DNA of 64,000 nt from an uncultured Lachnospira sp. (GCA_910585095.1 CAJUBU010000005.1:51062-115061), one strand, 5' to 3'. Positions 8,416-17,411 are shown, counted from the stretch's first letter. The notes: generated from the letters alone by a model not told the origin. Program-made: numbers and translations.

Positions 8416-9216
8416 ATGAGTTCAATTAATTTTGTAAATGCAGTATATCAAAGATACACACAGGTTGCCAGTGCAAAAACAACCGTTGGCAGTGTACAAT
8501 CATTTAGTTCTGTCAAGACAAATGCAGCTAACCGCAAAAATAATATGGCAGCTAATGAGGAAAGTGCGGTAACAAAATATAAAAAAAGTCATCCTGATTC
8601 AAAATATATTGTAGACAGTCAGGTTAATGCGGGAAAAGCTGTTTTGGAGCGGAACGGAGTAAGTGATGTTTCAAGACAAGACATGACAATGGAGGAATAT
8701 AAACAGTTTATTACCAATTTAATGAACAGCATTCCGTTTGATGAGACACAGAGCAATAATATTGAAGTTTGGTCGATTTCAGAAGATGGCTGGGAGCAGA
8801 TGAAAAAGGATTGTGACTATGAAGCATGGGTATTAGGATATACTTCACAAAACAGAGCAGTTCGCAATCCATTTGCTGGATTGATGGGCAATGTGGGGAG
8901 TTTTTGCACAGAAAAGTTTGGCGCGTCTATTGACGAGCATATAGGACAGGGCGTGCCAATGACTACGAATACCAATTCTTCTGCAAAGAATAAAAATAAA
9001 AAGTCATGGTGGCAGGAACGCAATGAGCGATATGAAGAGATGGTTGAAGAATTGACAAAAGCAATACAGTTAAGACATCAGTTTTTAAGGTCAAAAATGA
9101 TGGAGCAATATGAACAAGGGCAAGGATTGGGAGGTTTTCAGATAACCAATCCAATTAGTATTGATAATTTAAAATGGAAAACATCAAAAGCATTACAAAG
9201 TTATGATTTTTTATAA
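8416..9216 (+). CDS. Uncharacterised protein, possibly flagellum-associated
   Basis: I do not recognise a named family. The 266-residue protein has no signal peptide or membrane helix. The N-terminus is Ser/Thr/Asn/Gln-rich and low complexity, as in the small proteins at 61-64 kb. The middle (about 70-200) looks globular with Trp-containing motifs (WSISEDGWEQM, DYEAWVLGY). A charged helical stretch (about 200-240) follows. An exact sigma-D-type -10 upstream and the style of the N-terminus hint at a flagellar regulon member, but this is inference. It is monocistronic: a terminator follows. Confidence 0.7.
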   Translation: MSSINFVNAVYQRYTQVASAKTTVGSVQSFSSVKTNAANRKNNMAANEESAVTKYKKSHPDSKYIVDSQVNAGKAVLERNGVSDVSRQDMTMEEYKQFITNLMNSIPFDETQSNNIEVWSISEDGWEQMKKDCDYEAWVLGYTSQNRAVRNPFAGLMGNVGSFCTEKFGASIDEHIGQGVPMTTNTNSSAKNKNKKSWWQERNERYEEMVEELTKAIQLRHQFLRSKMMEQYEQGQGLGGFQITNPISIDNLKWKTSKALQSYDFL

Positions 9217-9255
9217 AAGATGTATTTTGTAAGTGAAAACATTAATAAAGTATTG

Positions 9256-9301
9256 AGCCGTCAAGGATAAACATGGATTTGTGTCCTTGACGGCTGTTTT
9301 A
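9256..9301 (+). terminator. Rho-independent terminator
   Basis: A perfect 12-bp stem AGCCGTCAAGGA (9256-9267) with TCCTTGACGGCT (9284-9295), then GTTTTATTG. Confidence 0.85.
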
Positions 9302-9505
9302 TTGCTTTGCTGTTTATAAAATTTAATTCTATTTGAGTATAGAAATATTTTACATAAAAAATTTTTATAAAGAAGTAGTCTATTTATATGCGGTACAATT
9401 ATTAATAAATGGCATTTCTAATTAGGAGAATTGTATGGTATTATTGAAATAAATTTATATATGTTTTATAATTTTTATATAATTATTTTATAGGAGAATG
9501 AAATT

Positions 9506-10027
9506 ATGGAAAATACAGAAGAAAAGGTTTGTCCTAATTGTGGCAAGAAATTGTTTGGTTATGCTTCGTTTTGTGACCTATGTGGAACAAAAATTAATAT
9601 GGATGCAAAAAATACGGAAACAGTAGTAAACGTACCTACTTTTTGGAATAAAAATAAAAAGAAAATTAGTATTGCTATTGCGGTAGTAGTTGGAATATTG
9701 GCAATGTTATTTATTGTCAATACAGTTCAGGCATTTAATTTAAAGAAAGAACTAAAACGAGGTTGGTCGAGAGCTGAAGGAAGCATTCGTTGTGTATTGG
9801 ATTTTTCAGATGATGAAATTGAATATAGTGCTAAGACAAGTTATAGTTGGATGGATACAACACTTGATACACTTGATTATAAAGTAATCAGTGGCAATAA
9901 AATGAAAGTGCATTATGGAGAGATATGGAGGACAATTACTGTTGAATTTAATGATAGTAAGACAATGATGACAGTTAAACCAGCACTCACCAGTGTTAAG
10001 GATGAGGAACATTGGTTTTCCTATTAA
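9506..10027 (+). CDS. Zinc-ribbon membrane protein
   Basis: A 173-residue protein. An N-terminal zinc ribbon (CPNCGKK...CDLCGTK, residues 9-30) is followed by a linker and one membrane helix (about 52-74). The C-terminal domain of about 95 residues is predicted extracellular, with beta-type alternation and Trp residues. This layout is common in Clostridia proteins of unknown role. AT-rich DNA precedes it; GGAG lies 8 bases before the ATG. No partner gene is adjacent. Confidence 0.75.
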   Translation: MENTEEKVCPNCGKKLFGYASFCDLCGTKINMDAKNTETVVNVPTFWNKNKKKISIAIAVVVGILAMLFIVNTVQAFNLKKELKRGWSRAEGSIRCVLDFSDDEIEYSAKTSYSWMDTTLDTLDYKVISGNKMKVHYGEIWRTITVEFNDSKTMMTVKPALTSVKDEEHWFSY

Positions 10028-10107
10028 AAAAATATATAAATTAAATTGTAATAAAAATATAAACAAATTATTCATATTAAAAAATGGTTAATATTGATTA
10101 TATTCTT

Positions 10108-10214
10108 AAAAAGACTGTTGTAAAGAGAAATTTTAATATTAGATGGGACGAGCGATTATATGTTTAAGCAGTTATCTATTGGATATAAAATTTTTATTTT
10201 ACAACAGTCTTTTT
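10108..10214 (+). mobile_element. MITE-like element, copy 1
   Basis: About 107 bases bounded by 17-base inverted ends: AAAAAGACTGTTGTAAA (10108-10124) and TTTACAACAGTCTTTTT (10198-10214). The first 35 bases resemble those of the element at 19451 (CTGTTG, then AGAAATTTTA and a TATT-GAT block). The interior has no gene. CTGTTG...CAACAG ends suggest a non-autonomous derivative of an IS5/IS1182-like transposon, which is inference. Confidence 0.55.
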
Positions 10215-10296
10215 ATTATGAAAAATGTTGATTTTACTAAAGTGCGTCTGAAAATGTTTAAATGGCTAATGCAAGAAAATTATAAAAGATACCATG

Positions 10297-10662
10297 CTAA
10301 ACGGATAATCTTTTTTCTTTGTCAAGATATTTTTGTGTTTCTGATATAGCTTTAAGATAACCTTTTATTTCTCCTTTAAATTCATATTTTTTTGAATCTG
10401 GCAGCATTCGATATAATTCTAACATCTCATCTTCATCCAAAGAAGTTGTTTTTTTTGAAGACGTTTCTTCGCCTGTAAGAAGGTAATCTAATGATACCTC
10501 TAAAAAGTCTGCAATCATTTTCATATATTTGGCGAGTGGGTCATTTACCCTGATTTTCCAAGTTGACATTGTAGAGGTGCGTATTTTAAGCACATTACAT
10601 AAATCAACTGCTTTTTTGTCTGTTTGGTCTAGTATTTGGTAAATTCGCTCAATGATTTCCAT
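10297..10662 (-). CDS. Xre-family transcriptional regulator
   Basis: A 121-residue cytoplasmic protein with an N-terminal helix-turn-helix (about 1-65; VLKIRTSTMSTWKIRVNDP is the recognition region, followed by IADFLEVSLDYLLTG). A charged helical C-terminus of about 50 residues probably serves dimerisation. It is transcribed away from the small module at 10895-11534, and inverted repeats overlap the intervening promoter. This layout is like a phage or conjugative-element repressor controlling itself and the divergent genes. Confidence 0.85.
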   Translation of the reverse strand: MEIIERIYQILDQTDKKAVDLCNVLKIRTSTMSTWKIRVNDPLAKYMKMIADFLEVSLDYLLTGEETSSKKTTSLDEDEMLELYRMLPDSKKYEFKGEIKGYLKAISETQKYLDKEKRLSV

Positions 10663-10704
10663 AGTTTACCTCCATCCGTTTATAAAAAAATAAACACTCA
10701 TTTG

Positions 10705-10744
10705 CGAATTAAATATTTACAAATTCGTTGTTGCGTGATAAAAT
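10705..10744 (+). promoter_or_regulatory. Divergent control region with operator-like inverted repeat
   Basis: TTTACA (10716-10721), 17 bases and TAAAAT (10739-10744) form a rightward promoter. CGAATT (10705-10710) and AATTCG (10722-10727) form an inverted repeat flanking and overlapping its -35. Related half-sites, GCGAGTT and ACGAGTTGC, follow near 10777 and 10807. The divergent Xre protein is the obvious candidate binder. Confidence 0.5.
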
Positions 10745-10894
10745 GCAGATAAGAAAAACAAATATATCAAAATTGCGAGTTTTAATGGTTTGTTTTTCTG
10801 TTGTTTACGAGTTGCAAAGGAGTGTTTTGTTTATTATAACACGCAAATACGTAAAAATACATATATTTTAGAATACACAGGAGGTGATATACAA

Positions 10895-10981
10895 ATGAAA
10901 TTATCCAAATGGAGTAAGGAAGTTCGTAAAGCATGGTCGCTATGGCAAAAAGAATTTTATCAAAATAGTGACAGAAATTAA
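10895..10981 (+). CDS. Small basic peptide (28 aa) leading the Xre-controlled module
   Basis: ATG 10895 is preceded by the very strong ribosome site AGGAGGTGAT (10880-10889). The peptide is basic and Trp-rich (KWSKEVRKAWSLWQKEFY). Its 3' end overlaps the next gene in another frame, so translation of the two is probably coupled. It could be a leader peptide or a small regulator. The strong ribosome site is the main support. Confidence 0.5.
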   Translation: MKLSKWSKEVRKAWSLWQKEFYQNSDRN

Positions 10982-11228
10982 TCATGTATTAAAACTTAAA
11001 GAACTTCCAGAAAGACCTCAAATACCTTCAGAGGATTGGATAAAATCGGTTCGCAAGGCTATGATTGATAGGGGAATCAATCAAGTAAATCAGTTGGCAG
11101 CATTGGTCGGTTATAATAGAGATAGAGTGTCATTAGTAATTAATGGAAGCTATGATAAAGCAGTTATTGAAGCTATTAATCAACTGCTTGACATTTCGAG
11201 CGAGGCAAGTATTATAAGCAGCAATTAA
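10968..11228 (+). CDS. Small helix-turn-helix protein
   Basis: An 86-residue protein from GTG 10968 (14-base overlap with the upstream peptide; no own ribosome site, so coupling is likely). The region DRGINQVNQLAALVGYNRD followed by RVSLVINGSYD resembles a lambda-repressor-like helix-turn-helix of about 60 residues. A later start near 11061 is possible. It is probably the Cro-like or excision-type partner of the divergent Xre regulator, by position only. Confidence 0.6.
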   Translation: MTEINHVLKLKELPERPQIPSEDWIKSVRKAMIDRGINQVNQLAALVGYNRDRVSLVINGSYDKAVIEAINQLLDISSEASIISSN

Positions 11229-11291
11229 TGTAAGATAAGGTTCATTCTTTTGACAAAAATCTTAAATAAGCCATAAAGAATGGGAGACGAT

Positions 11292-11534
11292 ATGATGAAG
11301 CTTTTTATTTTGAAAAATGGAATATGTCTTGTAATAGGCACGTTGCTTACAATGTGGGCTACGGAGTATATCTGTAATCAAAGAGGCTATGAGGCAGTTG
11401 GCGGAGAATGGCTGATTACGCCTATCATCTTGCTGCTTGTTAATTGTTCAAGAAAGTTTAAGAAAAATGGGTTGATTTTATTCAGTGAAGTGATATTAAA
11501 ATTAAAGAGACATAAAAAGATAGAAATGGAATAA
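11292..11534 (+). CDS. Small membrane protein of unknown function
   Basis: About 80 residues with two hydrophobic segments (about 5-22 and 40-52) and a basic C-terminus. ATG 11292 is chosen because GGGAG (11282-11286) would be inside the gene if translation began at ATG 11280. It ends the Xre-controlled module and is followed by a terminator. Similar tiny membrane genes occur on integrative elements, but I cannot name the family. Confidence 0.55.
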   Translation: MMKLFILKNGICLVIGTLLTMWATEYICNQRGYEAVGGEWLITPIILLLVNCSRKFKKNGLILFSEVILKLKRHKKIEME

Positions 11535-11550
11535 AATATAGTTTTATAAT

Positions 11551-11590
11551 AACAGACATCGGAAAAATTCGGTTGTCTGTTATTTATTTT
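11551..11590 (+). terminator. Rho-independent terminator closing the Xre module
   Basis: AACAGACA (11551-11558) pairs with TGTCTGTT (11574-11581), followed by ATTTATTTTT. Confidence 0.7.
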
Positions 11591-11731
11591 TGCGAGTAAC
11601 AAGTCAAGTGGACATACTTGCGCTATATTTGTGGCATATTTGCCTATTCATTTGGTGATTGCCACGAAGGTTAAATACCTGCAATTTACTGAAAAGTATT
11701 TGATTTGCAAGGGTATATTATAAAAAAGTTA

Positions 11732-11761
11732 TTGACGAACGTTTGTTCTAAGTGATATATT
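11732..11761 (+). promoter_or_regulatory. Promoter overlapped by a LexA/DinR-type SOS box
   Basis: CGAACGTTTGTTC (11736-11748) fits the Gram-positive LexA consensus CGAAC-N4-GTTCG in all but the last base. It sits over TTGACG (11732-11737), with TATATT (11756-11761) 18 bases downstream. The next gene rightward is ppiC at 12020, then the topoisomerase pair. The remaining 430-base intergenic region 11591-12019 holds this site, a second promoter and a stem-loop leader, and no gene. Confidence 0.5.
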
Positions 11762-11872
11762 AGTTATAGGGATTAAATAAAAATATATTAAAAATACGTT
11801 TTAATTAGTATTTCACATAGTAATTAAAAAAAGATTTTCTTCTAATTTACTATTTTAAACCTTAATATATGG

Positions 11873-11901
11873 TTGGATTTTAACAAATAATGGTGTATAA
11901 T
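11873..11901 (+). promoter_or_regulatory. Main promoter for the ppiC-topoisomerase operon
   Basis: TTGGAT (11873-11878), 17-base spacer, TATAAT (11896-11901). Confidence 0.6.
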
Positions 11902-11943
11902 AACTCTGTTTGTACAAAAAGATAGCAATTTTTTGGTAAGATA

Positions 11944-12003
11944 AATCCTAGTCAAGCAAATATTTGCAGTCCGCTTTGCCAGCTGCATAAGTGATATAGG
12001 ATT
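11944..12003 (+). other. Stem-loop leader upstream of ppiC
   Basis: AATCCTA (11944-11950) pairs with TAGGATT (11997-12003). This encloses the perfect palindrome GCAAATATTTGC (11956-11967) and a C/G-rich stretch. The AGTCAAGC-AATATT core resembles the palindromes at 21070, 42137 and 51731. It lies in the predicted 5' untranslated region, just before the ribosome site. Function unknown. Confidence 0.4.
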
Positions 12004-12019
12004 AAGATTGGAGTGTTAA

Positions 12020-13018
12020 ATGAGAAGAAAAAAGAGAAGAAGATGGGACTTTATAGCAGTTTTTTTAATAGCAATAATTGTATTGGGAATGGTTGCGTAT
12101 ATTAAGTTTTGGAATGGCAAATTTGTCTATATTTCTACTGGATTTAAAGAGACTGAATTATTTAAGGTAGATACGATGAAAGCAGATGTTATGGAAGCTA
12201 ATTTGTTGCTTGCCGATGCCAAAAAAGAATATGAAAAATTATTTGGAAATGGTATTTGGAGTCAAAAAATTGAAGATGTTACATTTAATGATTATATCAA
12301 AGAGCAAGTAAAAGCAAAGCTTATTCGGGTATATTGCATGAATTTAATGGCAGATGAGACAGGCGTTGCATTGTCTCGGAATGTAAAGGATGGCATTGAG
12401 GCTGCCACAGATGAATATTTTGATTCCCTTAATCTTGGTGTGATTGATAAATATGGAATCACAAAAGAAAAAGTGAAAAATATGTTTACTTATTTTGCAA
12501 AAGCGGCAGCACTTTATGATGATTGTACTAATGATTTTGCAGCAGAGATTAGTTTAGATGATGCAAGAGTAATTACCATTCAATATATATGTGCAGATAC
12601 GAAAGAAAAGATTGATGCAGCAAAAGCACGATTGGATAATAATGAGATTTTTTATGTAGTGGCAAAAGATGTCAATCAGGGTGAGTATGAACGTGAATGT
12701 CGTAGAGGTGAACTTGACGAAACATTTGAGAAAGCTGCCTATAATCTTAAAAGCAATGAAGTTAGTGACATTATTGAAGTAGGTGGAAAGTATTATATTA
12801 TAAAATGCAATAGTGATAATGAAAAGTCAAAAACAGAAGCAAATAAGATAGCTATATTAGAAAAGAAAAAGTTAGATTCATTTAATGAAATGTTTGAGTC
12901 TTATGAGGCGCAAAAATATATAAGTTTTAATCAAGAATTGTGGGAACAATGCAATGTGTCTGGCATGGTAATAATGGATAAAAGTTTTGAGGATGTATTT
13001 AATTCCCATGTAAAGTAA
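12020..13018 (+). CDS. Membrane-anchored PpiC-type peptidyl-prolyl isomerase
   Basis: A 332-residue protein with a basic N-terminus (RRKKRRR) and one membrane anchor (about 10-30), then a SurA/PrsA-like helical region (about 45-185) and a parvulin-like domain (about 190-270). The parvulin features include ITIQYICADT, a DARVITI strand, GELDETFEKAAYNLKSNEVSDI and VGGKYYIIKCN. There is no lipobox, so it is anchored by the helix rather than lipidated. It should assist folding of exported proteins. It lies 9 bases before the topoisomerase subunit gene and is likely co-transcribed, an unusual pairing. Confidence 0.85.
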   Translation: MRRKKRRRWDFIAVFLIAIIVLGMVAYIKFWNGKFVYISTGFKETELFKVDTMKADVMEANLLLADAKKEYEKLFGNGIWSQKIEDVTFNDYIKEQVKAKLIRVYCMNLMADETGVALSRNVKDGIEAATDEYFDSLNLGVIDKYGITKEKVKNMFTYFAKAAALYDDCTNDFAAEISLDDARVITIQYICADTKEKIDAAKARLDNNEIFYVVAKDVNQGEYERECRRGELDETFEKAAYNLKSNEVSDIIEVGGKYYIIKCNSDNEKSKTEANKIAILEKKKLDSFNEMFESYEAQKYISFNQELWEQCNVSGMVIMDKSFEDVFNSHVK

Positions 13019-13027
13019 GGAGATAAG

Positions 13028-14974
13028 ATGACAAAGCAAAGTTATGATGCAAATAGCATATCAATATTAGAAGGGCTTGAAGCCGTAAGGTTACGTCCGG
13101 GAATGTATATAGGAAGTGTTGGAACAAAGGGATTAAATCATCTGATATACGAAATTGCAGATAATTCAGTAGATGAACATCTTGCTGGATATTGTTCTCA
13201 GATAAATGTTACATTAAATAATGATGGAACAGCTACGATAAAAGACAATGGACGAGGTATACCAGTAGGAATCCATCCGAAGGCTGGAATCCCTGCCGTT
13301 GAAGTTGTGTTTACAATGCTTCATGCAGGCGGCAAATTTGGTGATGGAGGATATAAAATTTCAGGAGGACTTCATGGTGTAGGTGCATCGGTTGTCAATG
13401 CGTTATCCATATGGCTGGAAGTGGAAGTGCATGTTGACGGACAGGTTTATTTTCAACGATATGAAAAAGGCAAGCCTATAGAGCAATTAAAGCAGATTGG
13501 CACTTGCAGAAAAAATGATACAGGTACAATCATAACATTTTTGCCAGATGATGAAATATTTGAAAAAGTACGATTTAAGGGGGAGTCTATCAAGAGCAGA
13601 CTCCATGAAACGGCTTATTTAAATCCCAATCTTACAATCGTATATGAAGATAAGCGTATCGGCAGTGAAGAAAAGATAACCTATTATGAGCCTGACGGAA
13701 TTAAAGCATACGTTAAAGAATTAAATAATGGAAAAGAAGCAATTAATGACCTTGTCTATTTTAAAAAGGTTGAAGATGGAATCGAGGTTGAGATTGCTTT
13801 TCAGTATGTCAATGAATTTGAAGAAAATATACTTGGATTTTGTAATAATATTTACACACAAGAAGGAGGCACACATATTACAGGGTTTAAGACAAAATTT
13901 ACAATGATTATCAATCAGTATGCAAGAGAGCTTGGCATATTAAAGGAAAAAGATAATAATTTTACAGGTTTAGATGTAAGAAATGGTATGACAGCAATTG
14001 TTGCTGTCAAGCATCCAGAGCCGCGATTTGAAGGTCAAACGAAGACAAAGCTTGATAATCCCGATGCGGGAACCGTAGTAAGTACGATTACTGGAGATGA
14101 AGTTCAGTTGTATTTTGACCGAAATTTAGAGCAGCTTAAAGCGGTGATTGCCTGTGCTGAAAAATCGGCAAAAATACGAAAGGCGGAGGAGAAAGCAAAG
14201 ACGAATCTTTTGGTAAAGCCTAAATTTTCAATTGATTCTAATGGTAAATTGGCAAATTGTGAAAGTAAAAATCCAGAAGAATGTGAAGTGTTTATTGTGG
14301 AGGGAGACTCCGCAGGAGGTTCTGCAAAAACAGCTCGCAATAGAAGGACACAGGCTATTTTGCCAATACGAGGCAAGATTTTAAATGTAGAGAAAGCCTC
14401 TATTGATAAAGTTTTAGCAAATGCGGAAATTAAGACAATGATTAATTCATTTGGCTGTGGATTTTTAGAAGGGTATGGAAATGATTTTGATATATCAAAA
14501 CTGCGCTATAATAAGATTATTATTATGACAGATGCTGATGTAGACGGCGCACATATTGATACACTTTTATTGACATTTTTTTATCGTTTTATGCCAGAAC
14601 TTATCAATCAAGGACATGTATATATTGCAACGCCGCCATTGTATAAGGCGGAGTTAAAAAAATCGGATAAAAGCAAAAAGAGCAGTAAAAAAAGCGATAG
14701 TCAATACCTTTATGATGATAAAGCATTAGAAAAATATAAAGCAAAACATGCAAGTGGTTCTTTTACATTGCAGCGGTATAAAGGTTTGGGCGAGATGGAC
14801 CCGGAACAATTATGGGAGACTACATTGAATCCAGAAACAAGAATATTAAAACAGGTAGAGATTGAAGATGCCAGAATGGCGACGGAGATTACCTCAATGC
14901 TTATGGGCAGTGACGTTCCACCAAGAAGAGAATTTATATATGCACATGCCAGCGAGGCTGAAATTGATTCATAA
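13028..14974 (+). CDS. Type II topoisomerase ATPase subunit (GyrB/ParE)
   Basis: A 648-residue protein with a GHKL ATPase (VRLRPGMYIGS, EIADNSVDEH, DNGRGIPVGIHP, GLHGVGASVVNALS), a transducer domain and a TOPRIM domain (EVFIVEGDSAGGSA, metal motif TDADVDGAHI). The C-terminal block QRYKGLGEMDPEQLWETTLNPE completes the family. A low-complexity Lys/Ser insert lies around residue 540. It forms a heterotetramer with the next gene. The dnaA-recF neighbourhood of the main gyrase is absent and the partner lacks a GyrA box. This is therefore probably topoisomerase IV or a second gyrase-like pair, so I give no symbol. Confidence 0.9.
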   Translation: MTKQSYDANSISILEGLEAVRLRPGMYIGSVGTKGLNHLIYEIADNSVDEHLAGYCSQINVTLNNDGTATIKDNGRGIPVGIHPKAGIPAVEVVFTMLHAGGKFGDGGYKISGGLHGVGASVVNALSIWLEVEVHVDGQVYFQRYEKGKPIEQLKQIGTCRKNDTGTIITFLPDDEIFEKVRFKGESIKSRLHETAYLNPNLTIVYEDKRIGSEEKITYYEPDGIKAYVKELNNGKEAINDLVYFKKVEDGIEVEIAFQYVNEFEENILGFCNNIYTQEGGTHITGFKTKFTMIINQYARELGILKEKDNNFTGLDVRNGMTAIVAVKHPEPRFEGQTKTKLDNPDAGTVVSTITGDEVQLYFDRNLEQLKAVIACAEKSAKIRKAEEKAKTNLLVKPKFSIDSNGKLANCESKNPEECEVFIVEGDSAGGSAKTARNRRTQAILPIRGKILNVEKASIDKVLANAEIKTMINSFGCGFLEGYGNDFDISKLRYNKIIIMTDADVDGAHIDTLLLTFFYRFMPELINQGHVYIATPPLYKAELKKSDKSKKSSKKSDSQYLYDDKALEKYKAKHASGSFTLQRYKGLGEMDPEQLWETTLNPETRILKQVEIEDARMATEITSMLMGSDVPPRREFIYAHASEAEIDS

Positions 14975-15025
14975 ATTGGAAATAGTTTTTTGTTCAAAAA
15001 TAGCATAGAAATGAGGATTAAAAGA

Positions 15026-17338
15026 ATGGCAGAAAATATAATTAAGACAGAATATTCAGAATTAATGCAAAAGTCGTTTATTGATTATTCAATGAGCGTT
15101 ATCACAGCAAGAGCGCTTCCGGACATAAGAGATGGACTAAAGCCGGTTCAGAGACGTGTATTGTATGCAATGGAGCAACTTGGATTGAATTATGATAAAC
15201 CACATCGAAAATCGGCTCGTATTGTCGGCGATGCTATGGGTAAATATCATCCACATGGGGATAGTTCTATATATGAAACGCTAGTTGTGCTTTCCCAAGA
15301 TTTTAAAAAGGGAATGGCTCTTGTGGACGGGCATGGAAATTTTGGTTCTATTGAAGGTGATGGAGCTGCTGCCATGCGTTACACAGAAGCAAAGTTGAAA
15401 AAATTTACACAGGAAGTTTATCTTGCGGATTTGGATAAAAATGTGGTTGATTTTGTTCCTAACTTTGATGAGACTGAAAAAGAACCTGAAGTGCTGCCTG
15501 TGAGAGTGCCAAATATATTGGTAAATGGTGCAGATGGTATTGCTGTGGGTATGACAACGAATATTCCTACGCACAATTTGGGGGAAGTAGTCGATGCGGT
15601 ATGTGCTTGTATGGATAATGAAGATATCACAACAAGGGAGTTGATGGAATATATACCTGGTCCTGACTTTCCGACAGGCGGTATTGTTATTAATAAATCA
15701 GAACTGCTTGATATTTATGAACATGGTACAGGAAAAATTAAGATTCGCGGCAAAGTGGAATTGGAGCAGGCGGCAAGACGTGCAGATAAGGACAAGCTTG
15801 TTATCACCGAAATTCCATATACGATGATAGGTGTTAATATTGGAAAATTTATATCGGATATTGTCGATTTGATTGAGTCAAAGAAAATAACGGATGTTGT
15901 TGATGTATCGAATGAATCCTCTAAAGAGGGAATACGAATTGTATTAGAATTAAAGAAAAATGCCGATGTAGAAAATTTAAAAAATATCCTTTATAAAAAG
16001 ACAAAGCTTGAGGATACATTTGGTGTCAATATGCTTGCGATTGTCGATAAAAGACCGAAAACATTAGGAATTAAAAGTATTATTCAACATCATATTGATT
16101 TTCAATATGATTTGGCAACAAGAAAATATACAACACTTCTTCAGAAAGAACTTGATAATAAAGAAATCAAAGAAGGATTGATAAGAGCTTGTGATATAAT
16201 TGATTTAATTATTGAGATTTTAAGAGGAAGCGTGAATCTTAAAATGGCAAAAGAATGTTTGACAGGCGGTATTGTAGAAGGCATTAAATTTAAGACTGAA
16301 AAATCAAAAAAACAGGCAATGAAGCTTGATTTTACACAAAGGCAGGCAGCAGCTATCTTAGAGATGCGATTATATAAGCTGATTGGTCTTGAAATTCTTT
16401 CACTGCAAAAAGAATATGATGAATGTCTGAAAAAAATTGCAGAATATGAAAAAATATTGAACAGCAAAAAAGCAATGGCAAAAGTAATTAAAGCGGATTT
16501 GCAAAAAATTAAAAAATCATATGGTTTTGAGAGAAAAACAGTGATTGAAGACGGCAAGGCAGCAGTGGTGATTGAAAAGGAAGTGCCAGCAACAGAGGTT
16601 ATGTTTATTATGGACCGGTTTGGCTATGCCAAAACCATTGATAAGACTGCTTATGAGCGAAATAAAGAAGCCGTGCATAATGAGTATAAATATATTTTTT
16701 CTTGTATGAACAATGATAAAATATGTATTTTTACCGATACAGGAATGTTTCATCAAATTAAAGTAAAAGATATTCCTTTTAGCACAAAATTTCGAGATAA
16801 AGGAACACCAATTGATAATTTGGGGAATTTTAACAGCAGCGACGAGCAAATTATTTTTCTATGTGAGGCGGCAAGGATAAAAAATCAAAAGTTATTATTT
16901 GTTACAAAATTAGGTATGATGAAGCTGGTTCAAACCGATGAATTTGACGTTGCAAAAAAAACCGTTACCGCTACCAAACTTGCAGATGATGATAAAGTAC
17001 TTGATATATTGTTTACCGATGTCAAAGTGGAATTGTTTTCTAAATTTAACTATGAAGGACAAATCATAGAAGAGGAAGTGATAACAAGTGAACAAAATGT
17101 CATTGTGCAGACAGCAAATGGCGTGTTTTTAAAATTTCCGCTTACAGAGATACCAATAAAGAAAAAAAGCGCCGTTGGAGTACGAAGCATTAAACTTGGT
17201 AAAGATGATTATTTAGAGGAAGTGTATCTTATTGCAAATGGAGACATTCTCTCAATGGATTATAAGGGAAAAACGGTTGATTTTGGAAAGATGAAGATGG
17301 CTCATAGGGATACAAAAGGGACGAAAATAAGAGTATAG
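15026..17338 (+). CDS. Type II topoisomerase DNA-cleaving subunit (GyrA/ParC)
   Basis: A protein of about 770 residues with ALPDIRDGLKPVQRRVLYAM, the quinolone-determining region HPHGDSSIYETLV (Ser and Glu at the two key positions, as in many ParC proteins) and the catalytic Tyr in AAMRYTEAKL. A coiled-coil gate and a C-terminal beta-propeller-like region follow. I find no GyrA box (QRRGGxG) in the C-terminal domain, which gyrase needs for negative supercoiling; this favours a decatenase-like role. ATG 15026 is used: ATGAGG (15011-15016) precedes it by 9 bases, and an earlier TTG lies upstream of that site. Confidence 0.9.
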   Translation: MAENIIKTEYSELMQKSFIDYSMSVITARALPDIRDGLKPVQRRVLYAMEQLGLNYDKPHRKSARIVGDAMGKYHPHGDSSIYETLVVLSQDFKKGMALVDGHGNFGSIEGDGAAAMRYTEAKLKKFTQEVYLADLDKNVVDFVPNFDETEKEPEVLPVRVPNILVNGADGIAVGMTTNIPTHNLGEVVDAVCACMDNEDITTRELMEYIPGPDFPTGGIVINKSELLDIYEHGTGKIKIRGKVELEQAARRADKDKLVITEIPYTMIGVNIGKFISDIVDLIESKKITDVVDVSNESSKEGIRIVLELKKNADVENLKNILYKKTKLEDTFGVNMLAIVDKRPKTLGIKSIIQHHIDFQYDLATRKYTTLLQKELDNKEIKEGLIRACDIIDLIIEILRGSVNLKMAKECLTGGIVEGIKFKTEKSKKQAMKLDFTQRQAAAILEMRLYKLIGLEILSLQKEYDECLKKIAEYEKILNSKKAMAKVIKADLQKIKKSYGFERKTVIEDGKAAVVIEKEVPATEVMFIMDRFGYAKTIDKTAYERNKEAVHNEYKYIFSCMNNDKICIFTDTGMFHQIKVKDIPFSTKFRDKGTPIDNLGNFNSSDEQIIFLCEAARIKNQKLLFVTKLGMMKLVQTDEFDVAKKTVTATKLADDDKVLDILFTDVKVELFSKFNYEGQIIEEEVITSEQNVIVQTANGVFLKFPLTEIPIKKKSAVGVRSIKLGKDDYLEEVYLIANGDILSMDYKGKTVDFGKMKMAHRDTKGTKIRV

Positions 17339-17411
17339 AAAAATATATTGTTTTTAAATAATATATATAGTTTCAATAAATATACAGTTTAAGCCAAAAT
17401 GGAGGGGGTAT

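Noticed and set aside
10143..10349. 68-codon frame spanning the end of MITE copy 1
   Set aside because: No ribosome site, lies partly inside the inverted-repeat element and runs into the opposite-strand Xre gene.
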